Source: Halpernia humi | GTDB lineage: Bacteria > Bacteroidota > Bacteroidia > Flavobacteriales > Weeksellaceae | Direction: 5' to 3' | Length of the DNA stretch: 64,000 nt | Assembly (NCBI RefSeq): GCF_900108025.1 | Contig: NZ_FNUS01000001.1 | Span: 62,001-126,000, forward strand | Part shown: in pieces, positions 40,772 through 50,683 of the stretch | How positions within the stretch are numbered: the first letter of the stretch is position 1 | Layout of the letters: the number at the start of each line of letters is the position of its first letter | Notes under the pieces: generated by a model | Databases searched by the model: none | What the model was told of the DNA's origin: nothing | What the model saw: the letters and a program-made list of their open reading frames with translations, nothing else | Program-made: the position numbers and the translations under genes

Positions 40772-43102
40772 ATGGATTACTTAAAAGGCTTGAACGAGCC
40801 GCAACTTGAGGCTGTAACGACTTTAGAAGGCCCTTTAATGGTTCTTGCAGGCGCAGGTTCTGGGAAAACACGCGTGCTTACAATGCGAATTGCACATCTG
40901 ATTACAAATTTAGTAGATCCGTTTCATATTTTGGCTTTAACCTTCACCAACAAAGCCGCAAAAGAAATGAAAGAGCGGGTTGCAAAAGTTGTAGGGCAAA
41001 GTGAAGCACGTAATCTTTGGATGGGCACATTTCACTCTGTTTTTGCTAGAATTCTTCGCAGTGAAGCCCATTACATAGGTTTTCCTTCAAATTTCACCAT
41101 TTACGATTCACAAGATTCTTTGAATGTGATGAAGAAGGTCATTAAAGAATTAAATATTGATGCTGACCAATATAAAGCGAAAAAAGTACTTTCAAGAATT
41201 TCGCAGTATAAAAATAATTTAATTACCGTAAAGGCTTATTTCAATAATCCCGAATTGTTAGAAAATGATGAGCGCGCGAATCAGAAACACATCGGTGCGA
41301 TTTACCAGAAATATGTGGAAACTTGTTTTAAAAATGGAGCGATGGATTTTGATGATTTATTGCTTAGAACCAATGAACTTCTCACAAGATTTCCGGAAGT
41401 TTTGGCAAAATACCAAGATCGATTTCGCTATATTTTAGTAGATGAGTATCAGGATACAAACCATTCTCAATATTTAATAGTGAAAGCTCTCGCTTCAAAA
41501 TTTGAAAATATTTGCGTTGTGGGCGATGATGCGCAGTCGATTTACTCTTTTCGTGGTGCGAATATTTACAATATTTTAAATTTTAAAAAAGATTATCCAG
41601 ATGCCGTAACGGTTGCTCTGGAACAAAATTACCGCTCAACGCAAAATATTGTGAACGCGGCCAATGTGGTAATTGGTAAAAATCTTCAACAATTTAAAAA
41701 AAATGTCTTCAGTGAAAATGAAGTTGGAGAGAAAATAAAGGTTTATCGAAGTTTGTCTGACGCAGATGAAGCCGCTTTTGTTGCAAGCAATATTTGGCAA
41801 CTTCATAATTCTGAACAAATGAATTTTGATGATTTTGCAATTTTGTACAGAACCAATTCACAGACGCGTGCTTTTGAAGATGCTTTAAGAAAGAAAAATA
41901 TTCCTTACAGAGTTTATGGCGGTTTAAGTTTTTATCAACGGAAAGAAGTAAAAGATTTAGTCGCTTATTTGCGTTTATTGGTCAATCCAAATGATTCTGA
42001 AGCATTGTTTAGAATCATTAATTTACCAACACGTGGAATTGGTGATTCTACCCAAAATAAATTAATTGTTTTTGCTGATGCACACAATATTCCGGTTTCT
42101 GAAGTTTTAAATAATCTCGGGCAATTTGCGCCGAATTTGCAATTGAACAACGGAATCATCACTAAACTTGCTGATTTTTGGGCAATGATAAAAGCCTTTC
42201 AAGTAATGTTGAAAGAAGAAAATGCCTATACCGTTGCAATGGAAGTGGCGAAACGAAGTGGTTTAATAAAAAATTTAAAAGAAGATCAAACGCCTGAAGG
42301 AATTTCCCGAGTTGAAAATATTCAGGAGTTGATGAATTCTATGCAAGGCTTTATCGATGAGCAAATACAAGTGGAAGATGGCGACCCAAGTTTGTCTAAC
42401 TTTCTTGAAAATATCGCACTTTCTGCTGATACGCAAAAGGACAAAAAAGATGATGACTCGCCGAAAGTTTCATTAATGACGATTCACTTATCGAAAGGTT
42501 TGGAGTTTCCTGTCGTGCATTTGGTTGGTTTGGAAGAAAATCTTTTTCCCAGTTTTATGAGTAGTTCCACACGCGAAGAATTGGAAGAGGAAAGAAGACT
42601 TTTTTATGTGGCTTTAACCAGAGCAGAAAAGCGCGCCTATTTTAGTTATGCAATCTCTCGTTTCCAATGGGGGAAAATTACGGATGCTGAACCTTCGAGG
42701 TTTTTAAGTGAAGTAGATTCTGAATATTTAGAATTGATAAACCCTGCGATAGAAAGCAGGTTCGTCAATCATTCTGGTTTAAAATCTAATATTTTTGATG
42801 AAGCACCTTCAGAAACCCGATTTTTTAAAAAGAAAGAACCAAAAAAATCTTTAAACAGAGATGAACCACAGATTATTCCTAAAAATTTAAAACCAGTTTC
42901 TACCGCGAAAATCATTAATCCAAGTGGCAGTTCTTCGCAAGACATTGAAGTGGGAGATAGGGTTCGTCACGATCGTTTTGGTGTGGGCGAAGTTCAGTTT
43001 TTAGACGGAACCGATCCGCAAAATATTAAAGCAAAAGTGATTTTTCAACATGAAGGTGAGAAAAATTTAATTTTAAAATTTGCTAAACTTACTAAGATTT
43101 AG
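40772..43102 (+). CDS. UvrD/PcrA-type superfamily 1 DNA helicase
   Basis: A 776-residue 3'-5' helicase with all SF1 motifs: Q motif LNEPQLEAV, Walker A LAGAGSGKTRVL (~25-36), motif Ia TFTNKAAKEM, motif II DEYQDTN (~228-234), motif III GDDAQSIYSFRGA, motif IV EQNYRST, motif V SLMTIHLSKGLEF and motif VI YVALTRAEKRAY. The C-terminal ~60 residues form a Tudor-like segment (VGDRVRHDRFGVGEVQFL) as in PcrA, where it contacts RNA polymerase. It unwinds DNA in repair and clears protein from DNA. Confidence 0.95.
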   Translation: MDYLKGLNEPQLEAVTTLEGPLMVLAGAGSGKTRVLTMRIAHLITNLVDPFHILALTFTNKAAKEMKERVAKVVGQSEARNLWMGTFHSVFARILRSEAHYIGFPSNFTIYDSQDSLNVMKKVIKELNIDADQYKAKKVLSRISQYKNNLITVKAYFNNPELLENDERANQKHIGAIYQKYVETCFKNGAMDFDDLLLRTNELLTRFPEVLAKYQDRFRYILVDEYQDTNHSQYLIVKALASKFENICVVGDDAQSIYSFRGANIYNILNFKKDYPDAVTVALEQNYRSTQNIVNAANVVIGKNLQQFKKNVFSENEVGEKIKVYRSLSDADEAAFVASNIWQLHNSEQMNFDDFAILYRTNSQTRAFEDALRKKNIPYRVYGGLSFYQRKEVKDLVAYLRLLVNPNDSEALFRIINLPTRGIGDSTQNKLIVFADAHNIPVSEVLNNLGQFAPNLQLNNGIITKLADFWAMIKAFQVMLKEENAYTVAMEVAKRSGLIKNLKEDQTPEGISRVENIQELMNSMQGFIDEQIQVEDGDPSLSNFLENIALSADTQKDKKDDDSPKVSLMTIHLSKGLEFPVVHLVGLEENLFPSFMSSSTREELEEERRLFYVALTRAEKRAYFSYAISRFQWGKITDAEPSRFLSEVDSEYLELINPAIESRFVNHSGLKSNIFDEAPSETRFFKKKEPKKSLNRDEPQIIPKNLKPVSTAKIINPSGSSSQDIEVGDRVRHDRFGVGEVQFLDGTDPQNIKAKVIFQHEGEKNLILKFAKLTKI

Positions 43103-43126
43103 TTTGCGAGCCAAGAATCAAGATTT

Positions 43127-43690
43127 ATGAAATTTTCATTGATGTTTTTTGTTCTGTTTAGTTGTGCTAAGAAAAGTTCTTCAGAAAAATTCAGTAAAAT
43201 TGTAATTAATGAAGATATTCAAAAAAATGATACCATAAAACTTTTATCAAAATATCCGGAGCTTCAAAATGTCTTTAGGAAAAATGAAAATGATAAGAAG
43301 CGAAGTGCTTACATTCTGCAAACATTAATATTTAATTCAAAAAATTCAAGTCTTTACAATAAAAAAGAATATTTTGATAATTATATTTCGGAAGTCAAGA
43401 AAGTTGGCGATACTTTAGAAATAGCACTAAATAATAATAATGGATACTTTGGCAATGGTATTTTAATAAAATGTTTCAATGGAAATTATTTTATAAAAAA
43501 TTTCGATCCAAATGTTTTACATAATAAACAAAAACTTGTTGATTATGAATTATTAAAAGAAAAATTAATTTTAAATCGTTCAGATTTAAAAAAAGGAGAT
43601 AGTATTTTCGGTTTTATAAATTATACTTGCAAAGTCAGGAATTATTATTCGAAAAATATGACAGGCTATTTTAAATCTAAAATTGATTAA
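43127..43690 (+). CDS. Unknown lipoprotein
   Basis: 187 residues with a short lipoprotein signal (MKFSLMFFVLFSC, lipid-attached Cys13) and a Lys/Ser-rich linker. The remainder looks alpha/beta and has no motif I recognise. The gene starts 24 nt after the helicase gene, after a short agaatca/agattta heptamer-like stretch. Function unknown. Confidence 0.65.
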   Translation: MKFSLMFFVLFSCAKKSSSEKFSKIVINEDIQKNDTIKLLSKYPELQNVFRKNENDKKRSAYILQTLIFNSKNSSLYNKKEYFDNYISEVKKVGDTLEIALNNNNGYFGNGILIKCFNGNYFIKNFDPNVLHNKQKLVDYELLKEKLILNRSDLKKGDSIFGFINYTCKVRNYYSKNMTGYFKSKID

Positions 43691-43710
43691 AAAACTTTGT
43701 CTTAATTATT

Positions 43711-43743
43711 AAACCTTCAAGGTTTTTAAAACCTTGAAGGTTT
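43711..43743. repeat. Nested palindrome (16-bp arms) between convergent genes
   Basis: AAACCTTCAAGGTTTT, one T, then the exact reverse complement. It could double as a bidirectional terminator because the flanking genes converge. Confidence 0.85.
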
Positions 43744-43824
43744 GAATTAAAGGTTTGAAATTATTAGAAAAAAAACATTGAAGGTTTTTTAAAAGATTTC
43801 AAACGAAATAAAACATTTGGAACA

Positions 43825-45270
43825 TTAGTTTTTCACCGGAATATTCGCTAAAATTTCCTGTAAAAATTTCCAAAATTTTTGGGTTGAAGAAATACTTGCG
43901 CGTTCGTCTGGGGAATGTGCGCCGCGAATAGTTGGCCCAAAAGAAACCATTTCCATTTCTGGATAATTAGCGCCGATAATTCCACATTCTAAACCAGCGT
44001 GACAAGCGACAACTGAAGGCGTTTCTCCAAATTGTTTCTTATAAATTTCTGTCATAATCGTGATAATTTCTGCGCCTGGTTTTGGTTTCCAACCTGGATA
44101 AGAACCAGCAAAATCAACATTCATTCCTGCCAATTCAAAAACAGATTTTAATTGGTTTGCAACCGCTGTTTTTGAGGATTCAACAGATGAACGAGAAAGG
44201 TTTAAAATTTTCAATTCGCCGTCTTTTAACTCCACGCGTGCCACATTATTAGAAGTTTCTACCAAATCTTTTACGTCTGGCGACATTCTATAAACGCCAT
44301 TATGAGCGGCATTTAGAGCATAAATTATTTTTTTAGAATCTTCTTCTGAGATGGCTTTTTGTGCAGAACTTGTATTTTCAATATTGATTTGCAAATCTTT
44401 TTCAATCGTTGCAAATTCTTCTAAAATTTCAGATTTTAATTGAAGTGCTTTTTCAATAAATTCTACGGAATTTCTCACAGAAAAAACCGCATTTGCCTCT
44501 CGCGGAATTGCGTTTCTCAAACCACCGCCATCAATGGAAATTAACTGAATATTTTCATTTTCCAGTCCTAAAAATAATAATCTTCCAAGTATAATATTGG
44601 CGTTTCCAAAACCTTTAATGATATCCATTCCGGAATGACCGCCTTGCAAACCTTTAACGGAAATTTTCAAAATTTGTCCGCGAGATTCTTCTAAATTATA
44701 AGTTTGCGAAGCTGTAACATCAACTCCGCCTGCGCAACCGATATCAATTTCATCATCTTCTTCAGTGTCTAGATTTAATAAAATTTCACCGTTTAATTCA
44801 CCTGGTTTCAAACCGATTGCGCCTGTCATACCAGTTTCTTCATCAATGGTGAAAAGTGCTTCTAAAGCAGGATGTGGCAAATCTTTACTTTCTAAAACCG
44901 ACATAATTGCAGCAACGCCCAAGCCATTATCTGCGCCCAAAGTGGTGCCTTTTGCTTTAAGCCAATCTCCTTGAACTTCCATCTCAATGCCTTGTGTTTC
45001 GAAATCGAAATTTACGTCGTTGTTTTTTTGACAAACCATATCCAAATGACCTTGCATCACGATTGGCTTCCGATTTTCCATCCCAACGGTGGCTGGCTTT
45101 TTAATAATCACATTTCCTGTTTCATCTACTCGTGTTTCTAAACCTAAATCTTCGCCAAATTTTTTCATAAAAGCAATTACGCGTTCTTCTTTTTTCGAAG
45201 GTCGCGGCACGCTGTTTAAAGCAGCAAAATTTTTCCAAATAATTTGAGGTTCGAGTTGCGTAATATTCAT
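43825..45270 (-). CDS. pepD: Aminoacyl-histidine dipeptidase (M20 metallopeptidase)
   Basis: 481 residues of the PepD type. Metal-binding HLDMVCQKN (~74-82), TLGADNGLGVAA (Asp ~114), the catalytic DEETGMTGAIG (~143-153) and a late His in IRGAHSPDERASI are all present, and a lid domain is inserted (~205-390) with GGHSGMDI. It hydrolyses carnosine-like and other dipeptides using two zinc ions. The length and domain layout are normal. The 259-nt divergent gap to the L,D-transpeptidase gene shows no gene. Confidence 0.95.
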   Translation of the reverse strand: MNITQLEPQIIWKNFAALNSVPRPSKKEERVIAFMKKFGEDLGLETRVDETGNVIIKKPATVGMENRKPIVMQGHLDMVCQKNNDVNFDFETQGIEMEVQGDWLKAKGTTLGADNGLGVAAIMSVLESKDLPHPALEALFTIDEETGMTGAIGLKPGELNGEILLNLDTEEDDEIDIGCAGGVDVTASQTYNLEESRGQILKISVKGLQGGHSGMDIIKGFGNANIILGRLLFLGLENENIQLISIDGGGLRNAIPREANAVFSVRNSVEFIEKALQLKSEILEEFATIEKDLQINIENTSSAQKAISEEDSKKIIYALNAAHNGVYRMSPDVKDLVETSNNVARVELKDGELKILNLSRSSVESSKTAVANQLKSVFELAGMNVDFAGSYPGWKPKPGAEIITIMTEIYKKQFGETPSVVACHAGLECGIIGANYPEMEMVSFGPTIRGAHSPDERASISSTQKFWKFLQEILANIPVKN

Positions 45271-45529
45271 ATTGTTCTTGTTTTCCGTAAAGGTACGAAC
45301 TTAGCAAGTTTTTTTTAGTTAAAGAAATTCTAAATTATTTTTAAACATATCAGATTTTTCGAATTTCGATTTCTAAAATATTTCATTAAATCGTAACTTT
45401 TACCATTAAAAAAACAAAGGAATAATTGAAAATCTGTGGTTTTCTTGGCTTTTAAACTATTTTTAAAATGTAAGATTTATTTATTGTGTTCTTTGGTATT
45501 CTTTTTGTGATTATTTTAAAAACTATTAG

Positions 45530-46480
45530 ATGAAAATTAATTTAAACAAGAAAAAATTAAATATCTGTGCATTTTTAATTTTTTCACTTTTTTTGGTTCA
45601 GTGTAAAAAGGAGCGAAATTCGGTTTCTGCGCAAATTCCTTCAGTTAAAAGCGATATAAAAGAAATTCAAAAGCCGAAAAATATTAACAAAGAAGACTCT
45701 ATAAGTAAGTCTAAAATAGCATATTCCGCTTTTATTTTCCCGAAGAAAAAGAAAGATTCTGCAATGGCTGTTTTTAAAAAAAAATATTCTGAACCGGAAC
45801 GCTATACCATTTTAGCATTAAATCGATTAGATGAAAAAAACAGTTGGCGTGCAGATACTTTGATGATTCCAAGTAAATTTGAAGACAATTTTTTAAAATA
45901 TAGCCCATTTCCTGCCCAAATTTCTTTGCTCAAAGATGTAAAGAAATTTGTATTTTTTTCTTATCCAATTCAGGCTTTTGCTGTTTATGAAAATGGAGAA
46001 TTAAAAAAATGGGGACCGACAAGTATGGGAAAAAAAGCAGCCAAAACCGAAACAGGGTTGCATTTTACCAATTGGAAAAGTAAGGAAGCGACGAGCACGG
46101 TAGATGCTAGTTGGAAATTACCATTTAATGTGAATATCGCAAACCGCTTGGGAATCGGATGGCACGAGTACGATTTACCCGGTTTTCCTGCGTCTCATTC
46201 TTGTTTAAGATTATTGAGAAAAGATGCGGAATGGTTGTATAGTTTTGCAGACCAATGGATTTTATCTGCTGACGGAAATACGCTGAAAGCAAACGGAATT
46301 CCTGTAATTGTGTTTGGCGAATATGACTGGGGCGGACAAAAACCTTGGCGTAAATTGGCGCAAAATTCAATGGCTAATTATTTATCTGAAAGTGAAATGA
46401 ACAAAATTATTCAACCATATATTGATAGAATTTTAGCAGAGCAAAAAAAACGTGAAGAGGTGATTATGGCGCAGAATTAA
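45530..46480 (+). CDS. L,D-transpeptidase (YkuD) lipoprotein
   Basis: 316 residues: lipoprotein signal with Cys25 (LIFSLFLVQC), a ~45-residue linker and a YkuD domain (~135-270) with His212 in GIGWHEYDLP and the catalytic SHSCLRL (His223, Cys225, Arg227). It forms 3-3 cross-links in peptidoglycan or attaches proteins to it; the lipid anchor holds it at a membrane facing the periplasm. Its last 17 nt overlap the convergent gene. Confidence 0.9.
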   Translation: MKINLNKKKLNICAFLIFSLFLVQCKKERNSVSAQIPSVKSDIKEIQKPKNINKEDSISKSKIAYSAFIFPKKKKDSAMAVFKKKYSEPERYTILALNRLDEKNSWRADTLMIPSKFEDNFLKYSPFPAQISLLKDVKKFVFFSYPIQAFAVYENGELKKWGPTSMGKKAAKTETGLHFTNWKSKEATSTVDASWKLPFNVNIANRLGIGWHEYDLPGFPASHSCLRLLRKDAEWLYSFADQWILSADGNTLKANGIPVIVFGEYDWGGQKPWRKLAQNSMANYLSESEMNKIIQPYIDRILAEQKKREEVIMAQN

Positions 46481-47003
46481 TTTTTTTTGATTCTAAATGT
46501 AAAGTAGATTCTATTGCAAAATTGCGCAGTTCTTCCATTTGTTCTTTTCCTTTTTTTCTTCCAATTCTGCCGGCAATATAAGTAAGAAAGATTAATCCCA
46601 AAAATACCATAGATGTTGGAAAAGCCCACCCAAAACCATCGTGTTTGATCTGTTTTGCTACGAAAAATAAAGTGATACAAACCATCCAACAAATTCCGAA
46701 CGTAAAATAAAGAAACATAAAGAACGTCCAAACTGCGGAACTTGGGCCAAAAACGCCGCGGATACAAGTTTTATTTTCTTCTGCATCAAACTCTGTTCGC
46801 AAAGCCAAAAAGGGTTTCCAATAGTTGTCTGCCTTTGTTTTTACTGTAATTAAAGCCGTTTCATTATTGATATTCCCAGCGAAACGGTGTTCGTTTTTTT
46901 TAAGAAAACCTTTAAGAAGCAAAGTATATTCTTCTTTTTCAATGCTTGTAAAAAGTTTAAATCTCGGGCGAGAGCGGATTTGGTCGAAAGTAGATTGTTC
47001 CAT
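46464..47003 (-). CDS. Unknown two-helix membrane protein
   Basis: 179 residues. A soluble N-terminal part (~1-88) with an FRGxVxNNxxxI-like beta sheet resembles stress or cell-envelope sensor modules but matches nothing I can name. Two helices follow (~90-115 and ~128-147), then a charged, probably cytoplasmic tail beginning GRIGRKKGKEQ. It starts 1 nt after the retropepsin-PDZ gene, so the two are an operon. Function unknown. Confidence 0.7.
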   Translation of the reverse strand: MEQSTFDQIRSRPRFKLFTSIEKEEYTLLLKGFLKKNEHRFAGNINNETALITVKTKADNYWKPFLALRTEFDAEENKTCIRGVFGPSSAVWTFFMFLYFTFGICWMVCITLFFVAKQIKHDGFGWAFPTSMVFLGLIFLTYIAGRIGRKKGKEQMEELRNFAIESTLHLESKKINSAP

Positions 47004-47004
47004 A

Positions 47005-48339
47005 TTAGTCTTGATAGGGAATTGGGTCTTCTAGAGTAAAATTTAACTTTAAAATTTCAAATTTTCTTTGAATTTTAAAACTGATATTTCGGCCTTCAGA
47101 AGATTTTAATAAATTTAAAATATCTTGCAAACTAAAAGTTGATGCTTTTCTATTATTAATTTCTAGAATAGTGTCGTCTTTTTTAATGCCTGCACGAAAA
47201 GCAGGAGAATTTTCCCTTACAGCAGCGATAGAGAAAATTGGCTTTAATGTAAATTTATATTTGATAGCATTTTCGGCATTGTAAACTTGGATGCCGCCAT
47301 CGTTTTTTGTGTTATTTTCTGTTTTCACTTGCACCACATCTTTTTCCCACTGCATACCATCTTGCTTAATGTCTAATCCACTCATATTAAAGAGAAAAGG
47401 CTCATTGAAATTTCTATTTTTTTTGAGGTATATTTTAGAATTTGGATAATCAAAAATAACGGTAAAACGCCGCAAAACATCGTTTCCAATTGAACCCTTT
47501 CTGTCTTTGGCGATAGATAAATGCTGGATGGAATACTCGTCTGGCATTGCGGTAAGTGGTTTTTCTAAAGTAAAATCGCCGATGGATAATTCTTTAATTC
47601 TGCTTCTTTTGCCATAAATATCACCATTGAAACCGCGCCCCAAATAATCTTGAATATTTGGTCTGTTATACACAAAATCTTTGATCAATTTCGGGAAAAG
47701 CCAAATGGCATCGCTATTTCCTAAATCAAGAAGAAGTTTTGATGGTTTTGCTTCTTTAGACATTTTCACAGAAGCCATCATGTAGGGCTTTTTACCTTCT
47801 ATTGAGATATCAAATGCTTCAAATCTTCTTTTTTTTCTGTTAAAATAATTGTCATCGTTATAAATCGTGATTTTCTTTGAGATGTAATCAATTTTCACCT
47901 GATGATTCTTAAAAAAATTAAAGCCAATAATACCATTCACAGGAATACCCACGTGCGAAGAAAAATTGAACTCTTCGTTTAAAATTAAAAAAATAGTGTG
48001 CGCATGATCTTCAAAATCTTTTCCAATTTTCACCTCATTTTTTACAGATTTCAAACCATAAAGATCTACGGTTTCTCCCAAACCTGCAAATTTTACCTTT
48101 TCTGTATTTTTAAAAAGCACTTCTTTGTCGTCTAAACTAAACAAAATAGTTTCTGCAACACCCGAATCTAGAAGAAATGTGAGATTTACGCCATTTACAT
48201 TAACAGGAATAAAAATTAAATTGTTAATCAATTGGAAATGTACAACAGTTTTTTTTTCAGCGCGCGTTGCGAAGCCTAAATCTTGTGCTGAAGTAAGATT
48301 TAGAAGTGCTAAAAAAAATAAGATAAACCAACATTTCAT
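47005..48339 (-). CDS. Exported retropepsin-like aspartic protease with PDZ domain
   Basis: 444 residues: signal peptide (FILFFLALLNLTSAQ), a clan AA protease unit with LTFLLDSGVAET (Asp58 in DSG, flap region after it), a second related unit with LLLDLGNSDAIWLF in place of the usual DTG/DSG, and a C-terminal PDZ domain (~360-435) with FRAGIKKDDTILEINN. It should act in the periplasm or at the surface. The DLGNSD in the second lobe suggests that only the first lobe holds a catalytic aspartate, so either dimerisation is needed or the second lobe is structural. Confidence 0.85.
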   Translation of the reverse strand: MKCWFILFFLALLNLTSAQDLGFATRAEKKTVVHFQLINNLIFIPVNVNGVNLTFLLDSGVAETILFSLDDKEVLFKNTEKVKFAGLGETVDLYGLKSVKNEVKIGKDFEDHAHTIFLILNEEFNFSSHVGIPVNGIIGFNFFKNHQVKIDYISKKITIYNDDNYFNRKKRRFEAFDISIEGKKPYMMASVKMSKEAKPSKLLLDLGNSDAIWLFPKLIKDFVYNRPNIQDYLGRGFNGDIYGKRSRIKELSIGDFTLEKPLTAMPDEYSIQHLSIAKDRKGSIGNDVLRRFTVIFDYPNSKIYLKKNRNFNEPFLFNMSGLDIKQDGMQWEKDVVQVKTENNTKNDGGIQVYNAENAIKYKFTLKPIFSIAAVRENSPAFRAGIKKDDTILEINNRKASTFSLQDILNLLKSSEGRNISFKIQRKFEILKLNFTLEDPIPYQD

Positions 48340-48450
48340 TTATTGAAATTACAACTTTTTTTTATAATCTAATGTCATAAAATATATAAAATTCCTCCTT
48401 TTTTAAGTAACATTCGATCGTCTTATTCTACTAATTAGAAAAAATTTATA

Positions 48451-49365
48451 ATGCTGAAAGCAGAACATGTTACTAAAACTTATAATGCCGGCAAAAAACT
48501 AGCGCTGGAAGATTTTTCAATAGATGTTCCTGAAGCGTCAATCTACGGGCTTCTCGGTCCAAATGGCGCCGGAAAAACGACTTTTATTAGGATTATTAAT
48601 CAAATTACACAAGCCGATTCTGGGAAGGTTTTTATTGATGGAGAACTTCTAAACGCCTCTCATATTCGCCAAATAGGGTATATGCCAGAAGAGCGCGGTT
48701 TGTATAAAAATATGACGGTTGGCGATCAACTTTTGTATTTTGGGGAACTAAAAGGAATGTCTAAAAGCGACGCCTTGAATGAAGCCAAATATTGGTTTAA
48801 CCAGTTGCAAATAGACCAATGGTGGAAGAAAAAATTAAGTGAACTTTCTAAAGGAATGGCGCAAAAAATACAATTTGTAGTGACCGTCTTGCACCGGCCA
48901 AAATTGTTGATTTTAGATGAGCCTTTTTCTGGTTTCGATCCTGTGAATGCCAATTTAATTAAAGATCAAATTTTAAAATTAAAAGAAAGCGGCACCACAA
49001 TTATTCTCTCCACGCACCGAATGGAAAGTGTGCAGGAAATGTGCGATAAAGTGGCTTTGATAAATAATGCACGAAAAATAATTGACGGAAAAGTTTTTGA
49101 CGTGCGGGAGAAATTTAAGAAAAATATTTTTTCAATCACGATATCTGATGTTCAAAATGAGGCATTTGAACAGTTTAAAAATAAGTATGGAGTTGATAAT
49201 ATCTTAAAAGATAACCAACTGATTTCCTTTGAAATGAAAAGTGATATTTCCCAAAAAATCATTTTGGAAGATTTGCTTTCTAGCGGAAATATCCGAACTT
49301 ATGATGAGAAAATCCCAAGTATGAATGAAGTTTTTATTAATGCAGTAAGCGCACCAACAACTTAA
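48451..49365 (+). CDS. ABC transporter ATP-binding protein (NatA-like)
   Basis: 304 residues: Walker A GLLGPNGAGKTTFIR, signature ELSKGMAQKIQ (a LSKGM form common in ABC-2 exporters), Walker B LLILDEPFSGFDP and H-loop STHRMES, followed by a ~90-residue C-terminal extension. It pairs with the permease encoded 1 nt downstream. The pair resembles sodium-extruding NatAB, but the substrate is uncertain. Confidence 0.93.
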   Translation: MLKAEHVTKTYNAGKKLALEDFSIDVPEASIYGLLGPNGAGKTTFIRIINQITQADSGKVFIDGELLNASHIRQIGYMPEERGLYKNMTVGDQLLYFGELKGMSKSDALNEAKYWFNQLQIDQWWKKKLSELSKGMAQKIQFVVTVLHRPKLLILDEPFSGFDPVNANLIKDQILKLKESGTTIILSTHRMESVQEMCDKVALINNARKIIDGKVFDVREKFKKNIFSITISDVQNEAFEQFKNKYGVDNILKDNQLISFEMKSDISQKIILEDLLSSGNIRTYDEKIPSMNEVFINAVSAPTT

Positions 49366-49366
49366 A

Positions 49367-50683
49367 ATGAAAAATATAATCCTCATTACCAAACGCGAAT
49401 TTCTAACGCAAGTCAAAAAGAAATCTTTCGTAATTTTAACCCTTTTAGCGCCGGTTTTGTTTATTGCTTTTGGTGCAATTATCGCGTTTATGTTTAAAGC
49501 AAACCAAACGAAAAGCACTTTTGATGTGGTGGATAAAAGTGGTGTTTTTGCTGAGCATTTAAAATCTACAGAAAGTATAAAATATGTTTACGTACCGGAA
49601 AGCGCCGAGAAATCAATAGTTTCGGCATTAAAGGATATGAAAGGAACGGATGGTATTTTGATTTTGCCCACTTTAAAAAATAATGATTTTGATACTTTTG
49701 AAAAGGAAACAAAACTTCTATTAAATACTAAAATTGGTTTTGATACCAAACAGCAAATTGCTTCTGATATTTCTGGCTTGGTGAAAAAAGTAAAAATAAA
49801 GAATTTAGGCCTTACTGAAACGCAACTCGATGCTTTAGATAAGAAATTTGAGTTGAACACCAAAAATGTTTTAAACGACAATAAAAGTGATTCCGATTTA
49901 AGTTTTGGGGTGAAATCTGGTTTAAGCATGATTCTAATGTACGCTGTTTTTATGTTTATTATTATTTATGGCGTTCGTGTGATGCGAAGTGTTTTAGAGG
50001 AAAAAAACAATCGTGTTGTAGAAATTATCATCTCATCAGTAAAACCATTTGAGTTGATGATGGGCAAAATTTTAGGCGTTACTTTTGTTGCACTCACGCA
50101 ATTTTTGGTGTGGATAACTATGGCTGTGATTGGCGCATTGTTTTTAAATACAGGATTTTCTGCGATGAAAAATCAAGTTCCAGGCGGGCAAAATTCAGCA
50201 GAAATGATGAATAAATTTGATATCCAGCGTATTGCAACACAAATTTCTCATACTTTGCTAGATTTGAACTACGGTTTAATTATCATTGTTTTCATAGTAT
50301 TCTTTTTACTTGGATATATTTTTTACAGTTCTATGTACGCTGCAATCGGCTCGGCGGTGGATAACGAAACTGAAACGCAGCAGTTTACACTTTTTGCGAT
50401 TATCCCTTTAATGCTTGGAATGTATGGTAGTTTTACAATTATGAATAATCCCGATGGGCCGCTGGGATTTTGGCTTTCGATGATTCCCTTTACCTCGCCA
50501 GTTGCGATGATTGCGAGAATTCCGTTTGGCGTGCCGATTTGGCAAATTATTTTGTCGGTTTTAATTTTACTTGCTACTACTTTGTTAATGATTTTTATTG
50601 CTGCGAAAGTTTATCGGATTGGAATTTTAATGTATGGCAATAAAGCAACGGCAAAAGAACTTTGGAAGTGGATTAGAAGTTAG
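49367..50683 (+). CDS. ABC-2 type permease (NatB-like)
   Basis: 438 residues: first helix ~21-42, a large extracytoplasmic domain (~45-185), then five helices (~187-208, ~238-262, ~305-330, ~342-362, ~395-415). The coupling segment VMRSVLEEKNNRVVEIIISSVKPFELMMGK is characteristic of ABC-2 exporters of the NatB type. It forms the membrane part of the exporter with the ATPase encoded just upstream. Nothing recognisable follows in the 270-nt gap after it. Confidence 0.9.
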   Translation: MKNIILITKREFLTQVKKKSFVILTLLAPVLFIAFGAIIAFMFKANQTKSTFDVVDKSGVFAEHLKSTESIKYVYVPESAEKSIVSALKDMKGTDGILILPTLKNNDFDTFEKETKLLLNTKIGFDTKQQIASDISGLVKKVKIKNLGLTETQLDALDKKFELNTKNVLNDNKSDSDLSFGVKSGLSMILMYAVFMFIIIYGVRVMRSVLEEKNNRVVEIIISSVKPFELMMGKILGVTFVALTQFLVWITMAVIGALFLNTGFSAMKNQVPGGQNSAEMMNKFDIQRIATQISHTLLDLNYGLIIIVFIVFFLLGYIFYSSMYAAIGSAVDNETETQQFTLFAIIPLMLGMYGSFTIMNNPDGPLGFWLSMIPFTSPVAMIARIPFGVPIWQIILSVLILLATTLLMIFIAAKVYRIGILMYGNKATAKELWKWIRS

